NCBI RefSeq assembly: GCF_020921035.1
Contig: NC_063156.1
Span: 28,320,283-28,384,282, forward strand
Length of the DNA: 64,000 nt
Source of the DNA: Rhodamnia argentea
Taxonomy: Eukaryota; Streptophyta; Magnoliopsida; Myrtales; Myrtaceae
Direction of reading: 5' to 3'
This document shows positions 24,582-34,706 of this stretch, piece by piece. A program made the translations under genes and the position numbers. The notes beneath the pieces were generated by a model that worked only from the letters and a program-made list of their open reading frames with translations, was not told the DNA's origin and did no database searches. The stretch's first letter is position 1. Each line of letters begins with the position of its first letter.

Positions 24582-26687
24582 GGTTACATTTGGTAGTCTG
24601 GAATTCTAGCTATGATAGGATATATAATCCAATAATTTTGATCTATCCGATTCACTATTTGGTGAATCATAATAATAAGGCGGGATATTTTCACATCCAA
24701 TTTTATCCATTATTTAGTATGAACAACATATTAGTGTGAACGAACTTAAAAGTTGCACAAACGGAGATGGTTAGAGTCTTTCATGACACTCTTGCGGGTT
24801 TTTTTTCCAAAATAATTTTAAAAAAATATATTTACAAAAATATTTTTTAAAAATAAATATTTACTGATTTGGGCCTCACTCAGCAGTTGGGCTACCGAGC
24901 AAGGCAGACACCCGACCCACGTTTTTGTTGTTGTAAATTTCGCATTTTTTTTAATTATTGATACTTAGAATATTTATTTTATTTATAATTTTTTTTCTTG
25001 TGAAGCTTATATTTATAACATTATTAGCAATAATTAATGTAAATATTTATTAAGATCTATAATTAATAAATAATGTTGTGATATAATGTAATATAGCCGC
25101 AGGAATATGTTGGAAACCGCAATAATAGATAGATGGGAAACCGTAGCAAAAGAGTTAAAAACCGCATGGAAAGATTAAAAACCACAGCAAAAGAGTGGAA
25201 ACGAGTAAAGAAATGACAAAACTTTGGAAGAACATATCTCATCGCTCGGGCGTCCGTTTGAGACGATTTTTTTTTATTTCACGTAATTTTTCGAGACGAA
25301 TCCATTGGCAAATTGCCGTAGGTGGTTTGACCCGGCTTTTTCCCCCAAAAATGCCGTTTTCCTTGTCAATTTTGCATTTTCTCCCTTCGGTGCTACTTCT
25401 CGATATCGAACGAACCGTCCTTTCCCTCTTTCCCCAAACAAATTCGGTCGGCTAAAATATTGAAATAGGAAAGAGGAAAATGAAGGTTCGTTCGATATCA
25501 AGAAGTAGCATCGAAGGGAGAAAATGCAAAATTGACAAGGAAAACGGCATTTTTTGGGGAAAAAGCCGAGTACGGCAGTTTGCCAATGGATTCGTCTCGA
25601 AAAATTACATGAAATAAAAAAAAAATTCGTCTTAAACGGATGCCCGAGCGATGAGATATGCTCTTCCAAAGTTTTGCCCTTTCTTTATTTGTTTCCACTC
25701 TTTTGTTGCGGTTTTTAATCTTTCCATGCGGTTTTTAACTCTTTTGATGCGGTTTCCCATCTATCTATTACTGCGGTTTCCAACATATTCCTGCGGCTAT
25801 ATTACAATATATCACAACATTATTTATTAATTATAGATCTTAATAAATATTTACATTAATTATTACTAATAATGTTATAAATATAAGCTTCACAAGAAAA
25901 AAAAATATAAATAAAATAAATATTCTAAGTATCAATAATTAAAAAAATACGAAATTTACAAAAAAAAAAAAAAACGCGGGCCAGGTGTCTGCCTTGCTCG
26001 TAAGTGGGCCCGCCGAGCAAGGGGTTGGGGTGGACCCAGCCCCTGGCTCGGCAACTCAACCGCCGAGCGAGGCCCAAATCCGTAAATATTTATTTTTAAA
26101 AAATATTTTTATAAATATTTTTTAAAAAAATTATTTTGGAAAAAAAAAACCCCACTCTTGCCCACTTCATATTTATTGCTTATTTTTTTAATTATTTTCC
26201 TTCACTTTTTTTAATTATTTTTTTATTTACTTTTTCCCTTCCATCATTCTCTAACAAAATTTTATTAAATAGTAAACTATACTAATATTTCTAAAATACT
26301 AAAATACCTAAAATATGTAATAACCATATATATATAAATATTGTCTATATATATTGAATTTAGATTGTAAAAGCAAAGAAATATGAATAAAAATAGGAAT
26401 AAATAGTGAAGAAAATGTTGTTATTCTTTTTTTTTTAATAGTAGAATTCAAAATATTATTCATATTCTAATACAATTTTAATTTTATTAATTTAAGAAAT
26501 TTTTTTATTAAAAAAATGACTTTTACATGATGGATTTTAGAAATTCTATCCATCTTTATTCTACCTACCATATAAGATAATTTTATCTAGGCTATATCTC
26601 ATTTTATCCTGTCTTGAGTAGGCACCAAATATTGAATATGACAAATTTTATTCTTTTTTGAATTTTATCCAATTACCAAACGGAATC
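24582..26687. mobile_element. Tourist-type MITE, split by a palindromic insertion
   Basis: The left end GGTTACATTTGGTAGTCTGG (24582) and right end CCAATTACCAAACGGAATC (to 26687) are inverted termini. TTA follows the right end (26688-26690) and CTA precedes the left end. The element is interrupted by the 24796-26152 insertion. Its head matches the truncated copy at 20516 in unit A, so this MITE predates the duplication. Confidence 0.6.
24796..26152. mobile_element. Giant palindromic Mutator-like (MULE) foldback element, 1357 bp
   Basis: Two long inverted arms (about 24796-25430 and 25480-26152) end in GGGTTTTTTTTCC and GGAAAAAAAAAACCC and are separated by about 50-60 bp. They are almost perfect reverse complements apart from an extra GC-rich tract of about 50 bp in the right arm (around 26000-26050). 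Flanking 9-bp direct repeats CACTCTTGC lie at 24787-24795 and 26153-26161. Unit A keeps the empty site, with a single CACTCTTGC followed by TTACTTAATATTT at about 20729-20750. A 9-bp duplication with long termini is the Mutator-like signature. The mirror-image open frames at 25195-25455 (plus) and 25274-25669 (minus) are products of the palindrome, not genes. There is no transposase, so it is non-autonomous. A transcript through it would fold into a hairpin of about 600 bp. Confidence 0.85.
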
Positions 26688-26755
26688 TTAGGATAATGGC
26701 GAGATGAGTTAGGGCCGATTGCCGCACCTTCCCTTTCCATAATAATAATATTAAC

Positions 26756-26790
26756 AATAGTAGTAGTAGTAGTAATGATGATGATGATAA
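26756..26790. repeat. Trinucleotide microsatellite (TAG)n(ATG)n
   Basis: A compound run of about five TAG units followed by about four ATG units within unit B; it has no counterpart in unit A. Confidence 0.8.
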
Positions 26791-26964
26791 CCAGCAGTGA
26801 AATGAGGCATATGAACCGCGGGTTTTCTATGGCCCTTCAGAGGATCAAAACCCTACCGTTGAGTATGCCTTCCAATCTATTATTATAGTTAGATTTAGTT
26901 TTTTTATCCTAATTTCCTCATAGAAGGAATGGGTATACAATGATTGTTTAGTTTTAGCGCAAGA

Positions 26965-27490
26965 GTTAGGGTTAATATCATGAAGAAGTCAAATTGGTAC
27001 ATTTGTGATAAATTTACTTAAAAATAATTTTTAGGCCATAAAATTTGTCAAACCGATATGCACGGCACATTTATCATTGTTAGTTTTCATCAATTTTACC
27101 CTCAAATTGCTAAGGCATATGACATATGCCAATAATTGAGTTGACTTGATGAGTCCAAGTGAAAATCGGAGATGAACATAGATTTTCAGGCATATTTGAG
27201 TAGACATTCTACTTGTGGTGGAGCTTGGTTCATAAAGTCTAATGATTGGAAAATTGTCACTCTTCCTTCATTAGAAGTACAAGTGAACATACAGATATAC
27301 CCTTTTACTTGCCAGGTCAACCGAGTTATTACAATGTGTCATCCAGCTCAATAATTTCACGAGAAAATTTAGTGGAAGCTAACGGATGGTAAATGTGTCA
27401 AGTGTGTATCAGTTTGAGATTTTTAGTGATTCAAAATTAGTTTGTGATAAATTTATCGTAAATATATCGGTTTAAAATTTTTCGTGATAT
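26965..27490. mobile_element. Inverted-repeat element upstream of ALS3 copy 2
   Basis: The left arm (AATATCATGAAGAAGTCAAA, then GTACATTTGTGATAAATTTA) and right arm (GTTTGTGATAAATTTATCG, then TTTTTCGTGATATTAACC) are imperfect reverse complements. Part of the left arm is present in unit A (20870-20930), where the right arm is gone. Its ends resemble those of the element at 15630-16365. Confidence 0.45.
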
Positions 27491-28134
27491 TAACCTTTAG
27501 ATGAATGGCAAATTTCGGCTTCTCTTCATGCGAAATATATGCGAGGCTTACTCCAAGCTTCTTTTTATAAAACTAAACAGTTTACCTTCGGACCTTACTT
27601 GGAAAAAGCCCAATCTTGACCGAAAACATCATTCTACCATGAAGAACTCGATGTTTACTTATCTACTGAGACTTTGCTTGACTTTTTCTTTTATAAGTAA
27701 AAGGGTCGAGACGAAAGACACCAAATGTTCAAATCGAGACACACTCATTTCGCACCCCTCGTGACCCGAGGGTTCGTGATCGCAGAGCCCGTATCCGCGA
27801 CCCCACCGAAACGATAGCAATCGGGAAGTCAGTTCCGCACGAACAGTGCCGCCTCCGGGCAGCACCACACGAGCCATTCATATGTTGGCTCACGGCGAGA
27901 ATTGATCATGTGAATCTCGCGGGAAAAATTGATTGATCTCTCCACGTTGATGGACGGTGGACCCCACGCGCCATAGCGCGGACCAGGACAAAACCTTCCG
28001 TGACAATAACTCCCGGCTTTAGTATCAGGTCGTACGTAGTACGTTCCCGTAATGAGCGAGATGACTCATCTCTTTTCCTCGAGAAGAATCACCCCGAGTT
28101 GTTTCCCCAACGCCAAACTCCATCTGGGGACGGT

Positions 28135-28159
28135 TCTCTCTCTCTCTCTCTCTCTCTCT
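28135..28159. repeat. (TC)n microsatellite in the leader of ALS3 copy 2
   Basis: Twelve TC units lie about 130 bp before the start codon. The same place in copy 1 (about 21498-21511) has only a few TC units followed by a duplicated GACTCT motif. Confidence 0.85.
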
Positions 28160-28287
28160 GACTCTGACCACCATAAATTCCGTACAAGCCACCGCCCACG
28201 TCCCATGTCTCTCCCACCCATAGATTCCGGCTCCTCCTTCATCTTCTTCTTCACGAGGTCAAGATTCAAGAACAAGTTGTCGCGACG

Positions 28288-29882
28288 ATGGAAATTGCGA
28301 GTGGAGCAGCGACGGGGTTGGGCTTGTTGAAGTGGGAGTGGGAGTTCGACACGGAGCATCTGGGGTGGATGGTGGACTTCCTCAAGGGGATGCTGAAGCC
28401 GCTGATGGCGCTCGCGGTGGTCCTCATGGCGGTTGCCCTCTCCTACGCCCAGAGGCTCCGCCTGGAGCGAGAGATGCTTTACGCCATCTTCAGGGCTTTC
28501 CTTCAGCTCTCCGTCGTTGGCTTCGTCCTCCAGTTCATCTTCAACAGCCAGAACATCGCCTGGATCGTCCTCGCTTACCTTTTCATGGTATCTCCCCCTC
28601 TCCCGTTCGTGCTTTTGGCATTCCCGGTTTATGTTTCGACATGTAGTTTAGCAGAGAGAGATGCAGAACATGTGTCTGCCTTCTTGGTTTCTTGTTGCTT
28701 ACATTCGTGAGCTCTTCTGAAAAAAGTTTCCTTTTTCAATATGTAATTCATCAAAGCAAAGCATGCATGACCTTGATGATCTTGGAGCGAGATAAGATAA
28801 TGACTTTCTTACAATATTTTAGCTTCCCCTGTTTTCTGGATTTTCTCCAGCTTCAGCTAATGTCTTCACAAAAATTAGCTGGAAATTGGAGAAAATTGTT
28901 CCTTCCTTTTCTTTCCCTTTTTCAAATTCAATTTTCAGACAAGTTATCCTCTCTACTTGTTCACCTTCAGACTTCAGTCGATTGTACTTACAGCTTATCC
29001 AGAGAAAGCGATACAGAGCAATATGCCTGAGACATGTTGACTGGTTTTGGTTGTGTAATTGTCATAGGATTAGCATCCGACCTCCTTCCTTGACGAGAAT
29101 ATAGGCTCTTTCGGTTGTTTTAGGCTCAAGTTCTTGGCCGTCATTTGTTTACGTTAACCCTTTCGTTGACTTTGATTATTCAATCCTTTTAGGTCTCGGT
29201 TGCCGGATACACGGCCGGTCAACGCGCCAAACATGTTCCACACGGCAAATACATAGCCGGAGCCTCGATCCTCGCCGGAACCGCGGTGACTTTGTTCTTG
29301 CTCGTCCTGCTCAATGTGTTTCCCTTCACTCCTAGGTACATCATCCCCGTCGCGGGGATGATGGTGGGAAATGCAATGACGGTCACCGGTGTCACCATGA
29401 AAAGACTTCGGGATGATATCAGGACCCAAATGAACCTGGTAAGTCTTGATTTCAACCCGCTAATGTTCCGCAATCCGTGAACAAAAGGCCACTTTTGATT
29501 TTAACAGAATGGAATATGGACGTCCAAGTCCTGAAATTTATGTGAATTTGTAATCTGTCTGTTGCAGGTGGAGACTGCATTGGCTCTCGGCGCAACCCCG
29601 TGCCAAGCGACATTCCAACAAGTGAAGAGGGCATTGGTCATCGCGCTCTCCCCGGTGATCGACAATGCGAAAACCGTGGGCCTCATCTCGCTTCCGGGCG
29701 CGATGACGGGCCTGATAATGGGAGGGGCTTCTCCGATCGAAGCCATCCAGCTGCAGATTGTGGTGATGAACATGCTGATCGGCGCGTCCACCGTCAGCAG
29801 CATCATGTCCACGTACCTGTGTTGGCCGGGATTCTTCACCAAGGCTTATCAGTTGGAAGCCAAGGTCTTCTCCTCCGAGTGA
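28288..29882 (+). CDS. ALS3: ALS3-like UPF0014/FetB-family membrane protein, copy 2
   Basis: Exons 28288-28587, 29193-29438 and 29568-29882 match copy 1 in length and phase and encode 286 aa. Differences from copy 1 by eye are M3I, E15K, M22T, V36L, I77V, V90I, R194C and Q274K; exon 2 is identical at protein level. Six of the eight changes lie in exon 1, in the N-terminal region and first helices. R194C falls inside the otherwise conserved ALGATPRQA block, next to the loop expected to contact the partner ATPase, so it may matter functionally (inference). Splice sites, start and stop are intact, so this is an expressed-looking paralogue and not a pseudogene. The leader carries an expanded TC repeat, and a palindromic MULE sits about 2.1 kb upstream, giving scope for regulatory divergence. 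The role is the same as in copy 1: the transmembrane half of an ALS3-STAR1 type transporter. Confidence 0.95.
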
Positions 29883-30198
29883 TGTTTGATTCGAGCGTCT
29901 GTCCACAAAAATAACCCGAGTGCAACTCGAAACCGAGACACGAACGGGATTAAGGAGAACTTCAGAAGATGGATTACAGAAATTGTAGAACTTCATTTTT
30001 TTTTGCACCATATTGAGTTATCAATCATTAGTCAAGTGGGAAGCTTTTGACATTTTCGCTTTGATTGCTTGCTGAGAATCAACCTCCTATGTTGCTCGTT
30101 GGCTTCACACAACAAAATCACAATTGGTCTCGTAAAACAGCGAAATGCCGCAGGAAAATACAAGAGCGGCTGGAAGTTTTGATGAATAAAGCAGAGGT

Positions 30199-30345
30199 TT
30201 AACCTCCAAATCGTCTGCAACTGAGTATTCTTTCTGTTTTTCCTTAGAAACAGGTCGATTTGGATATAGGCATGTTTAACCTCCAAATCGTCTGCAACTG
30301 AGTCTTCTTTCTGTTTTTCCTTAGAAACGGGTCGATTCGGATATA
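30199..30345 (+). repeat. Short tandem duplication in unit B
   Basis: A stretch of about 85 bp containing TTTAACCTCCAAATCGTCTG and TTTTTCCTTAGAAAC occurs twice in a row (about 30197-30270 and 30276-30345). Unit A has it once (about 23505-23565), so the event followed the ALS3 duplication. Confidence 0.8.
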
Positions 30346-31154
30346 AGTAAGTATGTTGGACTCACGGTTTTTAGTTTGTAGAGAGATTGTTCTGGGGATC
30401 CTAAAAACTGTTCTTATGGTGCACATTTTCTGCCCTTTTTGGATTAATCATGGCTGTGCTCGGACAATCCGGCATCAGCCCCTACAGCGATAAGAAGTCT
30501 AAACACAACACACTACTCGAAGACATGTTGCTGCAACGAATGCATCGTGGATCAATTTCAATTCCGTTCCCGAAGCGGTCGGGGCTTCTGTGATGCTTCG
30601 AAAGGAATGTAAGATTCAAATGGTATGTACATGTATCCCCCAAGTCATGTTTCAGGAAATAACAGGGATGCTTTGGCATAAGCGATGTCTAGGATCAACT
30701 AATACCCGACTCCGTCTGCATTGGTTTCTTTCTCTACTGGTTTGTTGTGCCTCGAAGAACCGAACATGGGCTTCCGCTCAATGGAGAAGAGACAGAACTG
30801 TGAAACGACCGGACGGTAAGAAATGGCAGCGTTCTTGAGAGAGAGAGACACACACACACATTCACACATCGATCGAAGGTGTGCACTCCCTGGAATCTGA
30901 AAATTGATCGCCGAAAACAAGACATGATTGCGCATCACAGATGAATATGTGTGGATGTCGAGTTCGAGCAAATGCAGGTCTAACGCCACAAGATGTCATT
31001 GGCCTAAGCACTAAAAGATACATCGTCGTCGCGGGATCGAAATTAAGCAAAATGATTCGGTACACAAAAGTAAAACCTCGGCCATCAAAACATATTGTAT
31101 ACCAAATCTTGCAATTGAGTTTCAGGTCATAGTACTAATGGAGGATCATCGTCC

Positions 31155-31838
31155 TCATCGGCCGTCGAAGGTCGAGAACGGGCTCTCGTTCACGTAATTC
31201 CCTGGCGGGTCGTACGAGCAGATGGCGTACATGCCGCCGTTGAGGCACGAGACCCAGGCGCAGCCCACGCGGGTGCTGTCCCGCCAAACGACCTGCGTGT
31301 AGTGCCCGCACATCTGGCCCTGCGCGCACGTGTTGCGCGTCGCGTCGTAGAACTGGTTCTCGCTAACCCACGAGTCCACGATCTGGGACGGGGACCACGC
31401 GGCCTGCGCCCCCCAGAAGATGTTCTCCCCGTAAGGGCCGTAGGAGTGGATCATCTTGCAGTCCGCGGCGCGCCTGGATGCGAACCGCCGCGAGTACTTG
31501 GCCAGGTTCTTGTCCCATCTCATGGGCGGCTGGCCGAGACCGAGCCTGACCTTGTTGTGGGCCTGGACGAACTCGCTGGCGCTGCAGATGGGGATCCCCG
31601 GCTTCGCGTCCTGGGGCCGCGGGTTCCGGGACGGGTCCGGGGTCTGGCCGATGATGCCGGCACCGCCGTGGGAGGTAGCGTTGGGCATCATCCTGGCCAA
31701 AGGGGCGGCTACGCTCGGGAGCCCGGTCGCGCGCGTTTGGACATTGATGGGGACGGCGAGCACATGGGTGGAGAGGGCAAGGAGGGCGGCGGCGACGGCG
31801 AGGAGGACGAATCGGATGCTTGACATGGGAAAGATCAT
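31155..31838 (-). CDS. PR-1-type CAP superfamily secreted protein (227 aa, intronless)
   Basis: A single-exon gene encoding a signal peptide (a hydrophobic stretch at residues about 7-26, RFVLLAVAAALLALSTHVLA), a Pro/Thr-containing linker of about 55 residues, and a CAP domain from about residue 85. CAP hallmarks are FVQAHNKVR, a GENIFWG motif, CGHYTQVVWRDSTRVGCA and CSYDPPGNY, with the paired cysteines of plant PR-1. Classical PR-1 proteins (about 160-170 aa) are apoplastic, bind sterols and are salicylate-induced. This member is longer because of the N-terminal linker. The C-terminal CSYD/PPGNYVNESPF segment resembles the CAPE peptide cleavage region of PR-1. The start is the ATG at 31838; the ATG four codons on (31826) is equally plausible. 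It is intronless, as is usual for PR-1, and GC-rich compared with its flanks. Its 3' end almost touches the ALS3 duplication boundary. Confidence 0.93.
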   Translation of the reverse strand: MIFPMSSIRFVLLAVAAALLALSTHVLAVPINVQTRATGLPSVAAPLARMMPNATSHGGAGIIGQTPDPSRNPRPQDAKPGIPICSASEFVQAHNKVRLGLGQPPMRWDKNLAKYSRRFASRRAADCKMIHSYGPYGENIFWGAQAAWSPSQIVDSWVSENQFYDATRNTCAQGQMCGHYTQVVWRDSTRVGCAWVSCLNGGMYAICSYDPPGNYVNESPFSTFDGR

Positions 31839-32237
31839 GGCGTTTATGCTGCCCTCATGATCCGAGAGCAGCGGGCTAAAAAAAAAAAGGGATTTTATGT
31901 GAAGGATTCGTGTCTTTACGCACTCTCCGTCATTATTTTTAGCTAAATCCCGTTACAGATTTCCGGGCCAATTTGAGCAAACGGGAATTGATGGCACAAC
32001 TCCGTTTTCTGCTGACCAGAATCTCGCATTAAGCCGCCATCCTCGTTTGTTGAATTAACTGTCGATCAAACAAATATAGACATCATCATCATAGCAGACG
32101 TAAAACTACGTGCTACGCTATTACACCATAGATTTTATTCCCATGAACTTATCAATCAACATTTTATAAACATTCTCAACAACATTTTTTTTTTTTTGAG
32201 CTATTCTCAACAACATTGGAAGAGCCAGATTTTGGAC
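31839..32237. other. Promoter region of the PR-1-type gene
   Basis: Upstream flank of the minus-strand PR-1-type gene. An A-tract (about 31878-31888) lies about 40 bp from the start. I see no convincing TATA box or W-box cluster that I could assign. Confidence 0.4.
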
Positions 32238-32825
32238 AAAATTACCACAAAAAAGTTATAAATACATCGCAATTATGTCAATTCAGTTCTAGAATTTTTT
32301 TTTCTACCAATTAAGTCTTAAATCTTTTACATTTATGCTAATTCAATCCATCCGGCCAACTTTGGTAAGCTAGCGCTAATTCGGTCCATCCGGCCAACCT
32401 TGAGCCTTTGGGTGGTTGCCGATCCGTGGAGGAAGAAGGAGAATGAAAAAAAAAAAAAAAAAAAACTTTTCGATTCACGGTCCCTCGAAACGAAGGGTTA
32501 GGCAGGTAGTATGGGCCCTCCGACTTCCAGCTATATGCTGTGTGGCTCTTGCGAAGCGAATGAGGGGAAGCTCTTCGAGCTTTCTCTACCAGAGAGGGTA
32601 GAGAAGGGTAGAAGCGACTCGTCGTTGAAGCAATAGCTTCCGAGACGAAGCCAAGCCTAAAAGATCGACTTGGAAAAAAATTAGAATATTATTAAAATCG
32701 TCACGTTAGCATCGATCGGCTAAAGTTGGCCGGATGAACTCAATTGTCAGAAGTGAAAAAAGGTTTAGGATTGATTTGACACATTTGTAATATGTTTAGG
32801 ACATTTTTGGTAATTTTCTTCTAGA
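32238..32825. mobile_element. MULE-like foldback repeat with GC-richer core (family R, copy 1)
   Basis: The left arm (ACAAAATTACCACAAAAAAG, then TCAATCCATCCGGCCAAC) is the imperfect reverse complement of the right arm (AAAGTTGGCCGGATGAACTC, then GGACATTTTTGGTAATTTTC). The core around 32400-32660 is richer in G+C. It is the same family as 48690-49538, 49753-50280 and 50705-51468. It is non-coding. Confidence 0.6.
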
Positions 32826-33563
32826 TTTTGTGCACATCATTCTATCAGGATCTATTTTTGGTACAATTAAGTTCCAATCTTCTTCTTCTTTTTAAAAGGT
32901 AATTTTAGTTACACTACGTCTTTTTCGGCCGTCATTTTTTCGGTTTGTCCAACGAGGCATTCTCCAAAGAAGCCACCTCGGTAACTTTCCGTGATAAAGA
33001 CTTAATTGTACTTGTGTGCATGGAAATAACTATGATTTGATTGCATCAAATGAAAAATATTGAGTTCGATAGAATTTTGTCCATTGAGTCGAGGCGGTGA
33101 ATTTTGAAATGGTTTAATTAGTTTTTTTTTTGGTCGGAAAAATGGTTTAATTAGTTCGTAGTCTATATATAATATCAGTTATAATTTTTTTTTACAGTCG
33201 TTTGAATTTTGTGGATAATATCTAAAATTTTAGTGAGAACCCTAATAAGTTACATTTTTTTTTTCAAGTAAAGCCATGAAATAGATGAGGCCGATACTGT
33301 AGCATAATAATTATGAAAAGGTTTTAATGTGTCTTCGAAGGTTTTAAGTAGTTGATTCTGGATAGAAGTTAAGGTTCAAGTACTACAAAAAAGCAAAGCA
33401 TTAAGAGCCAAACTATAAAAATCACTCCAAAAGGATCAGAAATGAAATGAAAACTAATATGAAATCAGATAGAGCCGGATGTATAGCGTAAAGTTTTGCG
33501 AGATCACAGCCAATTATTTTAATTTTTTTTTTAGCAAATAAGAGGTCTAAAAATAAGTGTGAT
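32826..33563. other. Intergenic AT-rich DNA
   Basis: No gene or clear element seen. There are several T-tracts. Confidence 0.4.
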
Positions 33564-33566
33564 TTA

Positions 33567-33734
33567 GGGTGCGTCTGCTTAAGCGAACAACGAATGATTG
33601 TGGAGAATATTTTCTTAAAAATATCACTTCTATCGCATGAAATAATTAGTCAATAAAAAATATTTTCTTCACTATAATAATATATATTTCATATTTTTAA
33701 AGAAAACATATAGCGAACCATTTATTTAGCACCC
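33567..33734. mobile_element. Tourist-type MITE, 168 bp
   Basis: The termini GGGTGCGTCTGCTTAAGCGA and CGAACCATTTATTTAGCACCC are inverted and flanked by TTA (33564-33566 and 33735-33737). AT-rich interior, no coding capacity. Confidence 0.7.
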
Positions 33735-34706
33735 TTACTATTTTTTTTTCATTTGTCAAAAATGCAAAATTTTCAAATAAGGACATGAAGTGCCCTCATT
33801 TTTTCAAATAAGAGCATGAAATGGATATTGTTTCAAATAAGGGTTTGAAATGCCCTCTTTGCTTTAAAGGAGGGCCTAAAATGAATATTGTTTCAAATAA
33901 GAGCTTGAAGTATCAACATCGATCTACAAAAAGGGCCTGACTCACTAGCTAATTAAGGGTATTTTCATCATTTATTTATGTATTTAATCTTTGTTTTTCC
34001 TTTTTATGTTTTTTGAAATATTAAAAAAATAAAAGTAAAAAAAAAAAAATGAAGAAGGAGAATTGTAGGTGGGAGGTAGCGGGAGGGCTACCTCTCGCCC
34101 GTGGTCGCCACCCCATCACTGGTGCCTCAGCACGGGCCGGCAAGTCGGCTACCTCCCGCCTGTTCTTCTTCTTTCGTGTTATTCTTTTGCCTTTTTTTTT
34201 ATTTTAAAATTTTAATTTAATTTAACTAAAAATTAAATTTAAATTATATTTTGACGAAAATATCTTTGATCGGCCGAAATATTTACCCGGCCGGTGAGAT
34301 AAGGTCTTTGTCTGAAATAATCATAATCACTTTAAGTTTTTATTTGAAAAAAGGAGAGTATTTTGGGTCATTAATTGAAATTTTCTGGACCAAAAATTTA
34401 GACTCTTTATTTTTGGTCGAAAATAAAATTAAGACGCCACGCCACCTCTGTTCCGTTGTCTCGGTCAGCTTCTCTACGTAAGCCTCCATCGTGCGCGCTC
34501 CGTTCAACCACCATTTCTTGACCCGAGAAGAAGCTTCGAATCTTTCCTCGAACCGCCATCGAAGGAAATTCCGTCGAATCTCGTCGAGCTGTGTGCTCCA
34601 AACCCCTCGGTACCTTTCAAGATTTACCCGATTCTCTGGTTTCCGCCCGCCAGATAGGAAGCAGACACGATCGCAGCACGAGCTGTCGACCCTGCATCTT
34701 CTGCAT
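33735..34706. other. Intergenic and promoter of the type I membrane protein gene
   Basis: Bases 33765-33915 contain a degenerate tandem repeat based on TTTCAAATAAG followed by a CATGAA(A/G)TG phrase, about four units of 40 bp. A GC-rich patch at 34068-34165 resembles the core of the foldback family. The frames at 34251-34601 are unsupported. The last 250 bp should contain the promoter and 5' UTR of the next gene. Confidence 0.45.

Larger units (their letters stand above)
24388..31147 (+). repeat. Tandem segmental duplication, unit B (carries ALS3 copy 2)
   Basis: Second copy of unit A, 6.76 kb versus 4.07 kb. The excess comes from a 1.36-kb palindromic insertion (24796-26152), about 0.76 kb of extra MITE and flank (26162-26920), about 200 bp near 27030-27230 and an 85-bp tandem duplication at about 30199-30345. 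The unit ends at 31147, eight bases short of the stop codon of the PR-1 gene on the opposite strand. Confidence 0.9.

Noticed and set aside
25195-25669. Opposite-strand frames of 86 and 131 codons with similar sequence
   Set aside because: Mirror images produced by the palindromic MULE arms, not genes.
31302-31823. 173-codon plus-strand open frame
   Set aside because: Antisense shadow of the GC-rich PR-1-type gene, no domain.
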